From the NCBI RefSeq assembly GCF_900102625.1, contig NZ_FMZC01000002.1, forward strand, positions 1 through 64,000: a stretch of DNA of 64,000 nucleotides, read 5' to 3'. A program made the position numbers and the translations under genes. Within the stretch, counting starts at the first letter, position 1, and every line of letters starts with the position of its first letter. This document shows positions 45,914 through 54,696 of this stretch, one piece after another. The stretch comes from Paracidovorax valerianellae (GTDB lineage: Bacteria; Pseudomonadota; Gammaproteobacteria; Burkholderiales; Burkholderiaceae_C). The notes under the pieces were generated by a model. The model did not search any database. It was not told where the DNA came from and saw nothing but the letters and a program-made list of their open reading frames with translations.

Positions 45914-47467
45914 ATGACCACGACCATCCGGTACCACGACCTCGTGGAGTCCGTTGCTGCGTCATTGCAGTACATCTCCTACTACCATCCCGCCGACTAC
46001 ATCACCCATCTGGCACGCGCCTATGAGCGTGAACAGAGCCCGGCCGCCAAGGACGCCATCGCGCAGATCCTGACCAACAGCAAGATGAGCGCCACCGGCC
46101 AGCGTCCCATCTGCCAGGACACGGGCATCGTCAACGTCTTCATCAAGGTGGGCATGGACGTTCGGTTCGAGGGCTTTCCTGCCGGCCTGGAAGACGCCAT
46201 CAACGACGGCGTGCGCCGCGGCTACAACCACCCCGACAACACGCTGCGCGCCAGCGTCGTGGCCGACCCGCAGTTCGATCGCAAGAACACCAAGGACAAC
46301 ACGCCTGCCGTGATCTTTGCGCAGATCGTGCCCGGCAACACCGTGGACATCACCGTGGCGGCCAAGGGCGGCGGCAGCGAAAACAAAAGCAAGATGATCA
46401 TGCTGAACCCCAGCGACAGCGTGGTGGACTGGGTGCTCAAGACCGTGCCCACCATGGGTGCCGGCTGGTGCCCGCCCGGCATGCTGGGCATCGGCATCGG
46501 CGGCACCGCCGAGAAGGCCGTGCTGCTGGCCAAGGAAAGCCTGATGGACGACCTGGACATGTACGAGCTGCAAGCCAAGTCGTCGCGCGGCGAGAAGCTC
46601 GACAAGATCGAGGAAATGCGCCTGGAGCTGTATGAGAAGGTCAATGCCCTCGGCATCGGGGCGCAGGGCCTGGGCGGCCTGACCACCGTGCTCGACATCA
46701 AGATCAAGATGTACCCAACGCACGCGGCCAGCAAGCCCGTGGCGATGATTCCCAACTGCGCCGCCACGCGCCACGCGCACTTCGTGATGGACGGCTCCGG
46801 CCCGGTCTACATGACGCCGCCGTCCCTGGACCTGTGGCCCAACGTGAACTGGGCGCCCGACTACAACAAGAGCAAGAAGGTCAACCTCGACACGCTCACC
46901 AAGGAAGAAGTCGCCAGCTGGAAGCCCGGCGACACGCTGCTGCTCAACGGCAAGATGCTCACCGGCCGCGACGCAGCCCACAAGCGCATCCAGGACATGC
47001 TGGCCAAGGGCGAAAAGCTGCCTGTGGACTTCACCAACCGCGTCATCTACTACGTGGGCCCCGTGGACCCGGTGAAGGACGAGGCCGTCGGCCCCGCCGG
47101 CCCGACCACGGCGACGCGCATGGACAAGTTCACCGACATGATGCTGGAGCAGACCGGCCTGATCGCCATGATTGGCAAGGCCGAGCGCGGCCCAGTGGCC
47201 ATCGAGTCCATCAAGAACCACCGAAGCGCCTACCTGATGGCCGTGGGCGGCGCCGCCTACCTGGTCAGCAAGGCCATCAAGGACGCCAAGGTGGTGGGCT
47301 TTGCCGACCTGGGGATGGAAGCCATCTACGAATTCGACGTGGTGGACATGCCCGTGACGGTGGCGGTGGATGCCGGCGGCACCAGCGCCCACATCACCGG
47401 CCCTGCGGAATGGCAAAAGCGCATCGCCACGGGCGAGTTCAAGTCCATCGACCTCGTCGCCGCTTGA
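45914..47467 (+). CDS. Fumarate hydratase class I
   Basis: 517 residues with the [4Fe-4S] cysteines in PICQDTGI, GWCPPGML and PNCAATRHAHF, and a C-terminal beta domain (KSIDLVAA end). It is an oxygen-sensitive fumarase of the FumA/FumB type, unrelated to FumC upstream. It is transcribed after the MHYT protein with 86 bp between. The pair provides iron-dependent and iron-free fumarases near one another. Confidence 0.93.
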   Translation: MTTTIRYHDLVESVAASLQYISYYHPADYITHLARAYEREQSPAAKDAIAQILTNSKMSATGQRPICQDTGIVNVFIKVGMDVRFEGFPAGLEDAINDGVRRGYNHPDNTLRASVVADPQFDRKNTKDNTPAVIFAQIVPGNTVDITVAAKGGGSENKSKMIMLNPSDSVVDWVLKTVPTMGAGWCPPGMLGIGIGGTAEKAVLLAKESLMDDLDMYELQAKSSRGEKLDKIEEMRLELYEKVNALGIGAQGLGGLTTVLDIKIKMYPTHAASKPVAMIPNCAATRHAHFVMDGSGPVYMTPPSLDLWPNVNWAPDYNKSKKVNLDTLTKEEVASWKPGDTLLLNGKMLTGRDAAHKRIQDMLAKGEKLPVDFTNRVIYYVGPVDPVKDEAVGPAGPTTATRMDKFTDMMLEQTGLIAMIGKAERGPVAIESIKNHRSAYLMAVGGAAYLVSKAIKDAKVVGFADLGMEAIYEFDVVDMPVTVAVDAGGTSAHITGPAEWQKRIATGEFKSIDLVAA

Positions 47468-47621
47468 TGGCCATGCCAGGCCCGGCGAACAGCAGCCGCG
47501 CCCGCGGCCCGGTGAACGCACCGGGCCGAGCGCGCCGCTGTAGCCTTGGCCAGGGCCTGCGAGATGGCTTGGCAGTGGGCTTGGCAGCCTTGCTTTTCAG
47601 CGCGGAGCATTCAGAGCACCC

Positions 47622-48518
47622 ATGACGCAAGAAACGACGCAGCAGCGCCCCATCGGGGTGTTCGACAGTGGCATCGGGGGGCTGAGCGTGCTGCGCGCAC
47701 TGCAGGCCGAGCTGCCGAACGAACGCTTCGTTTATCTGGCGGACAGCGGCTACGCCCCCTACGGCGAACGGGGCGATGCGTACGTCGCGGCCCGCAGCCA
47801 TGCCATCACCCGCCATCTGCAGGCCCAGCACGGCATCAAAGCCCTGGTGGTGGCCTGCAACACGGCGACCGCCGCCGCCATTCATGAGGTCCGGACCCAA
47901 TGCCCGGACCTGCCCCTTGTGGGGCTGGAACCCGCCATCAAACCGGCTGTCGCGCTGAGCCGGACCCGGCGCATCGGCGTCATCGGCACGCGGGGCACGC
48001 TCACCAGCGGCAAATTCGCGCTGCTGCTGGGTTCGCTGCAGTCGCAGGCCGACTTCGTCGTGCAGCCGTGCGATGGATTGGCCTACGCCATCGAGCAAAG
48101 CACCGAACACGCAGCACCCGCCGCGTCCGAGGCATCGGAAGTGCGTGGGTTGTGCGAGCGTTACATCGGCGCCATGGGCGCGTTTGGCACGGCCGAAGGG
48201 TGCATCGACACGCTGGTGCTGGGCTGCACGCATTACGTGTTTGCCGAAGAGGTGCTGCGTACCCTGGTTGGCCACGACGTTCGACTGGTTGACACGGGCG
48301 AGCCGGTCGCGCGGCAAACACGGCGGCTGCTGGAAGCCTCCGGCTTGCTGGCCGCACCCGTCGAGGGCAACAGCACCTTGGTCCACGGCCGCATGCAGTT
48401 GCTCACCACTGGCGCGTTGCCCCCCCTCCAGGCCGCGGCGCACCGCTGGTTGCAGCTACCCGCCAGTTGCTGCAGCAACGTGACCGTTGTCACGCAGTGC
48501 GAGCTGCCAACGGTTTAA
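47622..48518 (+). CDS. murI: Glutamate racemase
   Basis: 298 residues. It makes D-glutamate for peptidoglycan. The two catalytic cysteines are in VACNTATA and LGCTHYVF; FDSGIGGLSVLRAL and the YAPYGER loop are intact. It follows the class I fumarase after 154 bp and converges with the metalloprotease gene at repeat copy G. Confidence 0.95.
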   Translation: MTQETTQQRPIGVFDSGIGGLSVLRALQAELPNERFVYLADSGYAPYGERGDAYVAARSHAITRHLQAQHGIKALVVACNTATAAAIHEVRTQCPDLPLVGLEPAIKPAVALSRTRRIGVIGTRGTLTSGKFALLLGSLQSQADFVVQPCDGLAYAIEQSTEHAAPAASEASEVRGLCERYIGAMGAFGTAEGCIDTLVLGCTHYVFAEEVLRTLVGHDVRLVDTGEPVARQTRRLLEASGLLAAPVEGNSTLVHGRMQLLTTGALPPLQAAAHRWLQLPASCCSNVTVVTQCELPTV

Positions 48519-48523
48519 TAGCG

Positions 48524-48580
48524 AAATTGGGCTCCAGCGCAATGAATGCGCCGGTATAATGCTATTAATTCAATAGCAAT
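48524..48580. repeat. Palindromic chromosomal repeat, copy G
   Basis: GGGCTCCAGCGCAATGAATGCGCC arm, then TAATGCTATTAATTCAATAGCAAT. It fills the gap between the murI stop and the ygjP stop, ending next to the latter. As a hairpin between convergent genes it may serve as a bidirectional terminator. Confidence 0.88.
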
Positions 48581-49095
48581 CAAGCACCCCAAAGGCGTTC
48601 TCCCGCCTGCTCGATGTGCGTCAGGTACAAGCGGGTATCGAACTCATACTGGTGGTAGCGGGGCTCCATGTGCTCGCACAGCTGATAGAAGGCCTTGCCG
48701 TGGTCCTTCTCCCGCAGGTGGGCCAGTTCATGCACGACGATCATGCGCAGGAACTCCTCCGGCACCTGCTTGAACATGGATGCGATGCGAATCTCGTGCC
48801 GAGCCGTCAGCCGTCCACCCTGTACCCGCGCCGATGAGGTGTGCAGCCCCAGGGCATGCCGCACCACATGGATCTTGCTGTCGAAGACCACCTTCTGCAC
48901 CGTGTCGGCTTTGCGCAGGTGACGGGCTTTCAGATCGGCCGCGTACTGGTACAGCGCTTTGTCAGTGCGCACGGCATGCGCCTGCGGGTAGCGGCGCTGC
49001 AGCACGTCGCCCAATCCCCCCTCGGCCATGAGCGTGCGCACCTGATCCTGCAAGGCTTCAGGATACGCGCGGAGATAAGGCAATTCGATCGACAT
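48580..49095 (-). CDS. YgjP-like M48-type metallopeptidase (DUF45)
   Basis: 171 residues with the zinc motif VVHELAHLREKDHGKAF (HExxH followed by H in the next helix). It belongs to the YgjP/WLM-related DUF45 family of predicted zinc metallopeptidases found in many bacteria; substrate not known. It is a complete gene with its 3' end flanked by repeat copy G. Confidence 0.88.
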   Translation of the reverse strand: MSIELPYLRAYPEALQDQVRTLMAEGGLGDVLQRRYPQAHAVRTDKALYQYAADLKARHLRKADTVQKVVFDSKIHVVRHALGLHTSSARVQGGRLTARHEIRIASMFKQVPEEFLRMIVVHELAHLREKDHGKAFYQLCEHMEPRYHQYEFDTRLYLTHIEQAGERLWGA

Positions 49096-49155
49096 CGAAT
49101 ACTGGCAGCCACCTAGTGCAAGGCGGCCGCGCGCTTCATTAAAAAACCGGCGTTT

Positions 49156-49788
49156 TCAGTGGAGATGGCGCGGCCGGCGGCCACCGCTGCCCCCATGACC
49201 ACCCCCCGACCCGCCGCTGCCGCGCGGAGGCTTGCCGATTTCGAGCGAGTTCACCAGGGCATCGAAACGCTGCGAGAACAGCTTGTCGATCTCGGCCACC
49301 ACACCGCCCAGCTCGGCGCCATCGAAATGGCGTTCCATCATGTTCACGACGTCTTGAACGAGCAGATCGCGCTGCACCTGCATGATCGCAGCGGGTGTCG
49401 GGCCGACGAACAGCATCACGAAGTCGTCGCGTGCTTCGGTGCCGTCGTCCTCTTCGTCTTCATCGAAGTCGGTGTCGTAGAACGTGACCTCGATGGCCGC
49501 GCCCTGCTCCGACAGTTCGTTGAGGCTCATGCACATTTCGTCGAGCGACTGGCGAAAGTCCTCGTCGCCGCGCACCGTCCAGCAGATCTGCAGCATGTGC
49601 TCCTTGGCATCGAACTGGATGCCGGGCTCTTCCTCGTACGCGCTGGCGGCCCCGTCGGCCAGCGAACGGGCGCCAGCGTACTTCCAGAGGGGCTTCAGGG
49701 CTTCTTGCAACTGGTCGAATCCTGCATCGGCACGCAACTGGACCTGACCATGGACATGGATTTCAAAGGGAGCGTTGTAACTTGACAT
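49156..49788 (-). CDS. Conserved Burkholderiales protein of unknown function
   Basis: 210 residues, acidic, beginning MSSYNAPFEIHVHGQVQLRADAGFDQLQEAL, with an Asp/Glu cluster (TDFDEDEEDDGTEARDD) and a Gly-rich C-terminal tail (GGSGGGHGGSGG). No signal peptide or membrane helix. Its order next to tRNA-Leu and the YgjP gene looks ancestral. I associate it with a domain of unknown function (DUF6806-like) from memory, so the family name is tentative. Confidence 0.7.
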   Translation of the reverse strand: MSSYNAPFEIHVHGQVQLRADAGFDQLQEALKPLWKYAGARSLADGAASAYEEEPGIQFDAKEHMLQICWTVRGDEDFRQSLDEMCMSLNELSEQGAAIEVTFYDTDFDEDEEDDGTEARDDFVMLFVGPTPAAIMQVQRDLLVQDVVNMMERHFDGAELGGVVAEIDKLFSQRFDALVNSLEIGKPPRGSGGSGGGHGGSGGRRPRHLH

Positions 49789-49801
49789 GATCGAATCGTA
49801 G

Positions 49802-49893
49802 TGGTGCCCCGAGCCGGGGTCGAACCGGCACGCCCCTTTTCAGGAAGCGGCGGATTTTAAGTCCGCAGTGTCTACCAATTTCACCATCGGGGC
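49802..49893 (-). tRNA. tRNA-Leu (anticodon TAA)
   Basis: On the minus strand: acceptor stem GCCCCGA/TCGGGGC, D-arm with GGTGAAATTGGTAGACAC, anticodon stem GCGGA/TCCGC with loop CTTAAAA (anticodon TAA), a long variable arm as in class II tRNA, T-arm GCCGGTTCGACCCCGGC, and an encoded CCA at the 3' end. Total length is 92 bases. Confidence 0.96.
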
Positions 49894-50000
49894 GCCTGCC
49901 GCGCGGCGCGCGCCTTGCATTCAAGCGTAACCCGGGCCACGCAGGTGCGCAACGCTCCAAATACGGATCGGCCATCCCGAAAGAACAACCGCCGCACGCA

Positions 50001-50028
50001 ATAAAAAAGGGAAGCCGAAGCTTCCCTT
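50001..50028 (-). terminator. Rho-independent terminator on the minus strand beside the tRNA-Gly remnant
   Basis: Stem AAGGGAAGC/GCTTCCCTT with a CGAA loop, followed on the minus strand by six T. It lies directly downstream of the tRNA-Gly 3' remnant and upstream of tRNA-Leu, so it was probably the terminator of the tRNA-Gly transcript. Confidence 0.9.
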
Positions 50029-50035
50029 ACAAAAC

Positions 50036-50053
50036 TGGAGCGGGAAACGAGAT
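50036..50053 (-). repeat. Attachment-site-like remnant of tRNA-Gly 3' end (candidate att)
   Basis: The minus strand reads ATCTCGTTTCCCGCTCCA. The last 17 bases equal the 3' end of bacterial tRNA-Gly(GCC) (GTCTCGTTTCCCGCTCCA), the 18-base attachment sequence of ICEclc-family integrative elements. No complete tRNA-Gly is present here, which is what an att duplicate at the distal end of an island would look like. The sequence up to about 50626 otherwise holds only the small gene remnant. Confidence 0.75.
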
Positions 50054-50232
50054 GCTCGCTCCCGACCTAACTCCTTGATCCATAAGAGGTTTGTCAGACA
50101 CCCCTCCTTTGGAAGACCTCTATTATGTACTACTTTTGCGAGACTGGCCAACTCACCAGATCAAATCTATTCGACGCACCCCGCCTCGGGCTCAAATTCA
50201 CTACAAGCTGAGGCCTCGTGCCTCACTTCTCA

Positions 50233-50427
50233 TTACATAGATAGCTGCGGAGCGCGCTGCTGATCCTGCGTACGTTGCTGATCCGTGGCCTGCAGCTCCA
50301 GTGCGCGGCGTTGGTTGATCGACTCCAACTGGTCCAGCCTATCTTGGACGGGGCGCTGCGCCGCCTCCACGGTCGGCAAGTGTTCGCGCAAGGAGGCGGG
50401 AATCGCTGAAACCGCTGGGCAAGGGAG
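50233..50427 (-). pseudogene. C-terminal fragment of an unidentified Gln-rich protein
   Basis: A minus-strand frame of 64 residues ending IPASLREHLPTVEAAQ...QDRLDQLESINQRR...QDQQRAPQLSM and TAA. Composition (Gln, Arg, Glu; heptad-like) suggests a real coiled C-terminus. Upstream in frame is a stop (50428-50430) and no start, so the 5' part is gone. It may be the tail of a gene cut when the CHAT region was acquired. Identity is unknown; large Gln-rich-tailed secretion substrates and ICE relaxases were considered. Confidence 0.4.
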
Positions 50428-50626
50428 TCAATACTTTGTTATTCATGCGCGTTGCCCGGTACCGATTCGTGGCTTAAGACAAGGATTTGCACCTAAAGGC
50501 AATCTGATGCTCAACGAAACGCTTGTTCAGGCGTGACGCTGTTGGTCACCGAAGACAAGAAGGTCAACTCGCAATGTTCCATCCCAAGCCATAGATCGCT
50601 CACAACTCTGCCACAGTTCACCGCCG

Positions 50627-53155
50627 ATGATCGATTTCAATCCCGCGACCTTCGAACTCCATTTCCGAGCTTTGGTGGCCCATCCCGACTCGGATCTCGA
50701 ACTGGACGAGCTTGACGATGCGCTCCAGCAGGCAACGGTTGAATCCGAGGACGCGAGAGCCTGCGCGTACATTACCGTCGAAGTGCTATCAAGCGAAAAC
50801 CGTCCAGAGGCCTTGGCCTACGCTTTAAACACTGCCGTGTGCGCAAGTTGCATGTCCGGGGACACCGAGCGCGTCAGGCGATACCTTGCACAACTCGTCG
50901 ACTTGACCATTGTGGGCGGCGTCGACATGGCGGCGCTATCGGCTGCGGAGAACGTCGGCCGCCTGCTGCCGGGCAACGCCAAGGCCGACCACGTGCCCCA
51001 CGTGCTCTACGAGGTAGTTCGGTTGTACGAGCAACTGGGGCAAATTGACAAGGCCATCAAGAACCTCATTGCCGCTGCGAACCTTTTCGCCGACTTCGGC
51101 GCATTCCAGCCGGCCTACCAGTCCCTGGGGCAAGCGGAGGAGTTGGCGCGCGATTACCGCTTGCTCCAGCCGTATGCGGATGCCATCGGTGCGCTTCACG
51201 CGATCTGCCTGCAGGAGGAGGACCACGTCTACGCCGAAAAGGTCTGGCCGACGCTGGTGCAAAAGTACGCCGAACTGGGAACGCCCGTGCCGGCACATCT
51301 GGCCGTCAATCGCGCAACGGCTCTGTTCCAGACCGGAGACCTTGCCGCGGCCCGGATAGCCTATGAGGATATCCTCGCAGCGATGTCGTCGCGCGATGCC
51401 GCGCGGCCCGCTGTGCTCATGAACCTGTCGGCATGCCTTCGCGACCTGGACGAGCCCGGTCTCGCCAGAGCGCGGATGTGCGATGCACGCACGCTGATGT
51501 TGTCGCTCGATAACGTTGATCCTGAGCATCGTCTGGAGATGGAGCTGATCGCATCACGGAATGCCATTGCCGGAGGCGATCCCGCCGAGGCCGTCGCATG
51601 CCTACAGCGTGCCGCTGCACATCTGGAGGCGGGGGTTGCCCTGGCCGAGAAGTTGCATTACCGGCGCGGATTCCGCGACCGCTATATCCGACGAATGGAA
51701 CGGCTGCTCTCCGACCTCCCCGTCGCCGGTCGTGCCGCGGATGTCGTCGGCGTGATCGCCGCCACGCGCGCCAACCGCGTGTCGGATTGGCTGAACTTCC
51801 TAGAATGGGCGGCGGCCCTGGCTGCCAAGCTCGCCCCGCACGAGCGCGAAGAACTCGAGCGCTTGGTTGATCACCTCGCACACCATGGGTCGCCACACCT
51901 GATGGGCTATCACGAGAAGTACGACGATCCGATGTCGGCCATTGCGAAGCCCGATCCCTGGCGCGACATCGCCGAGTACGCGGACAGGGCGAGTGCCAGG
52001 CATGGCATCGGCCGGCCCTTTCAAAACGCGACGTCCGAGCGCAGCGTAGCCGTCATTGTGCAAAGGCTGAACGAAGGCTACGCCCTCCTCGTAAACCTGC
52101 TCACCGCCGACCATAAGCTGCTGCTGCTGCTCGGAGAACGGTATGTCCTGTGCACGTTGCCAGAGGTGCAGACCCGTGAGTTCTACGAGGCGCTGGCGCG
52201 GCACCGCCAAGACCCGGGCAAGGCAACCACAAAGGCGCTCGGCCAAACCATCGACGGTTACCAAACAGCGCTGCTGGACGCACTCGCCCCCGTGCTGGAC
52301 GAACTAGCGGTGTCCAACTGCAAAGGTGTCATTTTCCTTCCAGATGGGATGGACTTGACGCCGATCAACCTAGTGATGGTGGGCGATCCGCGGATTCGGG
52401 CCCGAATGGCTGCTGGTGGATTCGATGTGCGCACCTGCATCGCGCTGTATCCCGCTCAGCGCGTTGCCAGTGCGCCCGATGCCTGCCTGGGCATTGTCGG
52501 AAGCGATTCCGACCTTCAATACGACCGCACGGACGTCGAGGAATTCTTCCGGGGCGCCGGCACAGCCGGGACTGTGCTGGAGAATCCGGGGTGGGATGCG
52601 TTCGCGGATCGGATGGCCTCGACGGATGCGCTTTTTCTGTCCCATCACGGCGTCTCCGTCGGCCTGTACACGGATCCGTTCTTCGCGGACATGGCAGGGC
52701 ATGGCAAAAAGAGCGTCATGAGCCTGATGAAACTCCAGGGCGCGACCTTTCGGTGGCCCCATCGCCTCGCGGTTCTGGGCACCTGCCACAGCGGAAGCCT
52801 CGTCAACCGCAACCAGCAGCAGCGATTTCGCGCGCACGAATTGATGGGCTTTCCGGTCGTTTTCCTCCTGAATGGCCGCTCGGAAGCCCTGGCCGCGTCG
52901 TGGGCGATCATGGACCGATTCAACCTATTGTTCACTTCGCTCTTCGCACCAGGGCTGCGCGACGTTCATCCCTCGCAGGCCGCGAGTACCGCACTGGCCA
53001 AGCTCGTCGACCTCCCAGTCCAAGAGCTTCCGGCCCTGCTGCTTCGCGCATTACCAACGGGGACGCAACTCTCGCCGGGTTTGGTGTTGCAGATGGATAC
53101 ATTGCGGCAGCAGCCGTTTTGCTACGGCGCGTACCAGGTATATACCCTGCTGTAG
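50627..53155 (+). CDS. TPR-like/CHAT caspase-like protease, candidate defence effector
   Basis: 842 residues. Residues about 100-400 are helical repeats of TPR type (NLIAAANLFADFGAFQPAYQSLGQAEELA, RATALFQTGDLAAARIAYEDI). The C-terminal CHAT domain (about 550-840) has the caspase-type dyad: His674 in LSHHGVS and Cys720 in LGTCHSGSL, with strand motifs GVIFLPDGMDLTPINLVM, CLGIVGSD and GFPVVFLLNGRSEA. CHAT-TPR proteins act as proteases in bacterial immunity and programmed death, for example in Craspase. No gasdermin-like or Cas partner is adjacent. The Shine-Dalgarno is weak. Lower GC than the flanking core genes fits acquisition. Confidence 0.82.
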   Translation: MIDFNPATFELHFRALVAHPDSDLELDELDDALQQATVESEDARACAYITVEVLSSENRPEALAYALNTAVCASCMSGDTERVRRYLAQLVDLTIVGGVDMAALSAAENVGRLLPGNAKADHVPHVLYEVVRLYEQLGQIDKAIKNLIAAANLFADFGAFQPAYQSLGQAEELARDYRLLQPYADAIGALHAICLQEEDHVYAEKVWPTLVQKYAELGTPVPAHLAVNRATALFQTGDLAAARIAYEDILAAMSSRDAARPAVLMNLSACLRDLDEPGLARARMCDARTLMLSLDNVDPEHRLEMELIASRNAIAGGDPAEAVACLQRAAAHLEAGVALAEKLHYRRGFRDRYIRRMERLLSDLPVAGRAADVVGVIAATRANRVSDWLNFLEWAAALAAKLAPHEREELERLVDHLAHHGSPHLMGYHEKYDDPMSAIAKPDPWRDIAEYADRASARHGIGRPFQNATSERSVAVIVQRLNEGYALLVNLLTADHKLLLLLGERYVLCTLPEVQTREFYEALARHRQDPGKATTKALGQTIDGYQTALLDALAPVLDELAVSNCKGVIFLPDGMDLTPINLVMVGDPRIRARMAAGGFDVRTCIALYPAQRVASAPDACLGIVGSDSDLQYDRTDVEEFFRGAGTAGTVLENPGWDAFADRMASTDALFLSHHGVSVGLYTDPFFADMAGHGKKSVMSLMKLQGATFRWPHRLAVLGTCHSGSLVNRNQQQRFRAHELMGFPVVFLLNGRSEALAASWAIMDRFNLLFTSLFAPGLRDVHPSQAASTALAKLVDLPVQELPALLLRALPTGTQLSPGLVLQMDTLRQQPFCYGAYQVYTLL

Positions 53156-53377
53156 TCTTCCAAAATTAGCATACTGCCCAACGACCGCTGCAAATGATGG
53201 ATTGGAACGGTTCCTCGGCCCACACCTGTGTGACAACCATTCAAGTACTAATGGGAACTTCTGGCCCATACCAGGAAGATATAGGCCGATCACTGACACG
53301 ATGTTTATGTTGCTGGGTTTGATCGTCGGCTTCGCTGGAGTACGCGCCTCACGTGCGGCTATTCCGGACTTCTGCAA

Positions 53378-53530
53378 CAGTAGGCGACTCGATATGGCTT
53401 CCAAGACCGAGGAGCGACGTCAACGGTCATCTGACAAACGGCAATCAATGCTAACGGTAACAATGACCGGTGGCGCGTTGCGCTTCAATTCTAGGTTGCC
53501 CTTGTCCCTGGACTCCACCCCATAGGAATT
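53378..53530. repeat. 153-bp direct repeat, copy 1
   Basis: Aligns gap-free with 63704-63856 in the same orientation at about 75% identity by eye (115 of 153 positions). Both begin CAGTAG(G/A)CGACTCGATA and end CCCATA(G/A)GAAT. No gene is supported in either copy. It lies between the CHAT gene and the IS3 left end; the 220 bp before it contain nothing I recognise. Confidence 0.85.
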
Positions 53531-53552
53531 GTCAGCCTCCCGTAAAATTGAT

Positions 53553-54690
53553 CCAGCCATAACTAGAGGTCTCCGGCGCACTAGCCACCAAGGAGACCAC
53601 CAATGCGCGAGAGCAAGTTCACCGAGAGCCAGATCGTCGCCACGCTGAAGCAGGTCGAGGGCGGTCGCCAGGTCAAGGATGTCTGTCGCGAGCTGGGCAT
53701 TTCCGATGCGACGTACTACGTCTGGAAGTCCAAGTACGGCGGCATGGAGGCCGCTGACGTGCAACGCCTCCGCGACCTGGAGACTGAGCACAACAAGCTC
53801 AAACGCATGTACGCCGATCTCGCGATGGAAAACCATGCATTGAAGGATGTCATCGCAAAAAAGCTGTAGACCCGGCGCATAAGCGCCCGCTTCTTGCTTG
53901 GCTCATCGAGCAGCATGGCTGGAGCGAGCGCCGGGCTTGTGCGGTGGTTGGCGTGGCTTGCTCGACAGCACGTTATCGGCGCCGTCCCGATCGGGATGAG
54001 GAGGTTATTGCGCTGTTGTCCGAGTTGGCCGAGCGTTTTCCCGAGCACGGATTTGGAAAGCTTTTTCAGATCATCCGTCGTCGCGGACATGTGTGGAATC
54101 ACAAGAGGGTCTGGCGCGTGTACTGCTTGATGAAACTCAATCAACGTCGCCGCAGCAAGCGCCGGGTAACGACGCGTCATTCACATGATCGACCCAATGC
54201 TGGATGGTCGATCGATTTCATGTCCGATGCGCTGTGGGATGGTCGGCGTTTCCGCACGTTCAATGTCATCGACGATTTCAGTCGGGAAGCGTTGGCCATC
54301 GAAGTCGACCTCAACCTCCCGGCTGCTCGAGTCATCCGCACGTTGGAACGTATCGCGGCGTGGCGCGGCTATCCGAGCAAACTTCGTCTGGACAATGGCC
54401 CGGAATTTGTCGCTTTGGCCATGGCCGAGTGGGCTGAGCGCAAAGGCATCGCATTGGATTTCATCGAGCCGGGACGGCCGATGCAAAACGGTTTCATCGA
54501 ACGCTTCAACGGCAGCTACCGGCACGGCGTGCTGGACATGTATCTCTTCCGCACCCTGAGCGAGGTCCGCGAACAGCCCGAGCACTGGCTGGCCGACTAC
54601 AACCAACAGATACCGCACGGCAGCCTGGGCGGGCTAACGCCCGCCGAGTTCCGCGATCAACATCAACCGCAGACCTCTAGTTTTAGCTGG
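53553..54690 (+). mobile_element. IS3-family insertion sequence
   Basis: About 1.14 kb bounded by 24-bp imperfect inverted repeats (CCAGC(C/T)A(T/A)AACTAGAGG..., 21 of 24 positions match). It contains orfA and orfB joined by a -1 frameshift signal. No clear target duplication is seen, perhaps because the right end abuts a truncated IS5 element. Confidence 0.88.
53603..53869 (+). CDS. IS3 transposase OrfA
   Basis: 88 residues: helix-turn-helix of the IS3 OrfA type ([42 protein letters not shown]) and a leucine-zipper-like tail ([29 protein letters not shown]). Ends ...IAKKL then stop. The frameshift signal AAAAAAG at 53857-53863 allows the OrfAB fusion. Confidence 0.93.
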   Translation: MRESKFTESQIVATLKQVEGGRQVKDVCRELGISDATYYVWKSKYGGMEAADVQRLRDLETEHNKLKRMYADLAMENHALKDVIAKKL

Positions 54691-54696
54691 CATTGA
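53857..54696 (+). CDS. IS3 transposase OrfB (made by -1 frameshift as OrfAB)
   Basis: Shifting back one base at AAAAAAG gives ...[22 protein letters not shown] continuing into the DDE integrase core: Asp in WSIDFMSD, Asp in LRLDNGPEF and Glu in [17 protein letters not shown]. The triad is complete, so the element may be active. A free start near 53944 is also possible. The stop codon lies 6 bp outside the inverted repeat. Confidence 0.9.
   Translation, partial: KKAVDPAHKRPLLAWLIEQHGWSERRACAVVGVACSTARYRRRPDRDEEVIALLSELAERFPEHGFGKLFQIIRRRGHVWNHKRVWRVYCLMKLNQRRRSKRRVTTRHSHDRPNAGWSIDFMSDALWDGRRFRTFNVIDDFSREALAIEVDLNLPAARVIRTLERIAAWRGYPSKLRLDNGPEFVALAMAEWAERKGIALDFIEPGRPMQNGFIERFNGSYRHGVLDMYLFRTLSEVREQPEHWLADYNQQIPHGSLGGLTPAEFRDQHQPQTSSFSWH

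Noticed and set aside
49802-49893. tRNA-Leu as the island attachment site
   Set aside because: Its 3' end points left, towards conserved core genes, whereas the island-like genes lie on its 5' side; the tRNA-Gly remnant explains the boundary better.
50285-50536. 83-codon plus-strand frame before the CHAT gene
   Set aside because: It is antisense to the better-looking Gln-rich remnant and has no protein-like character.
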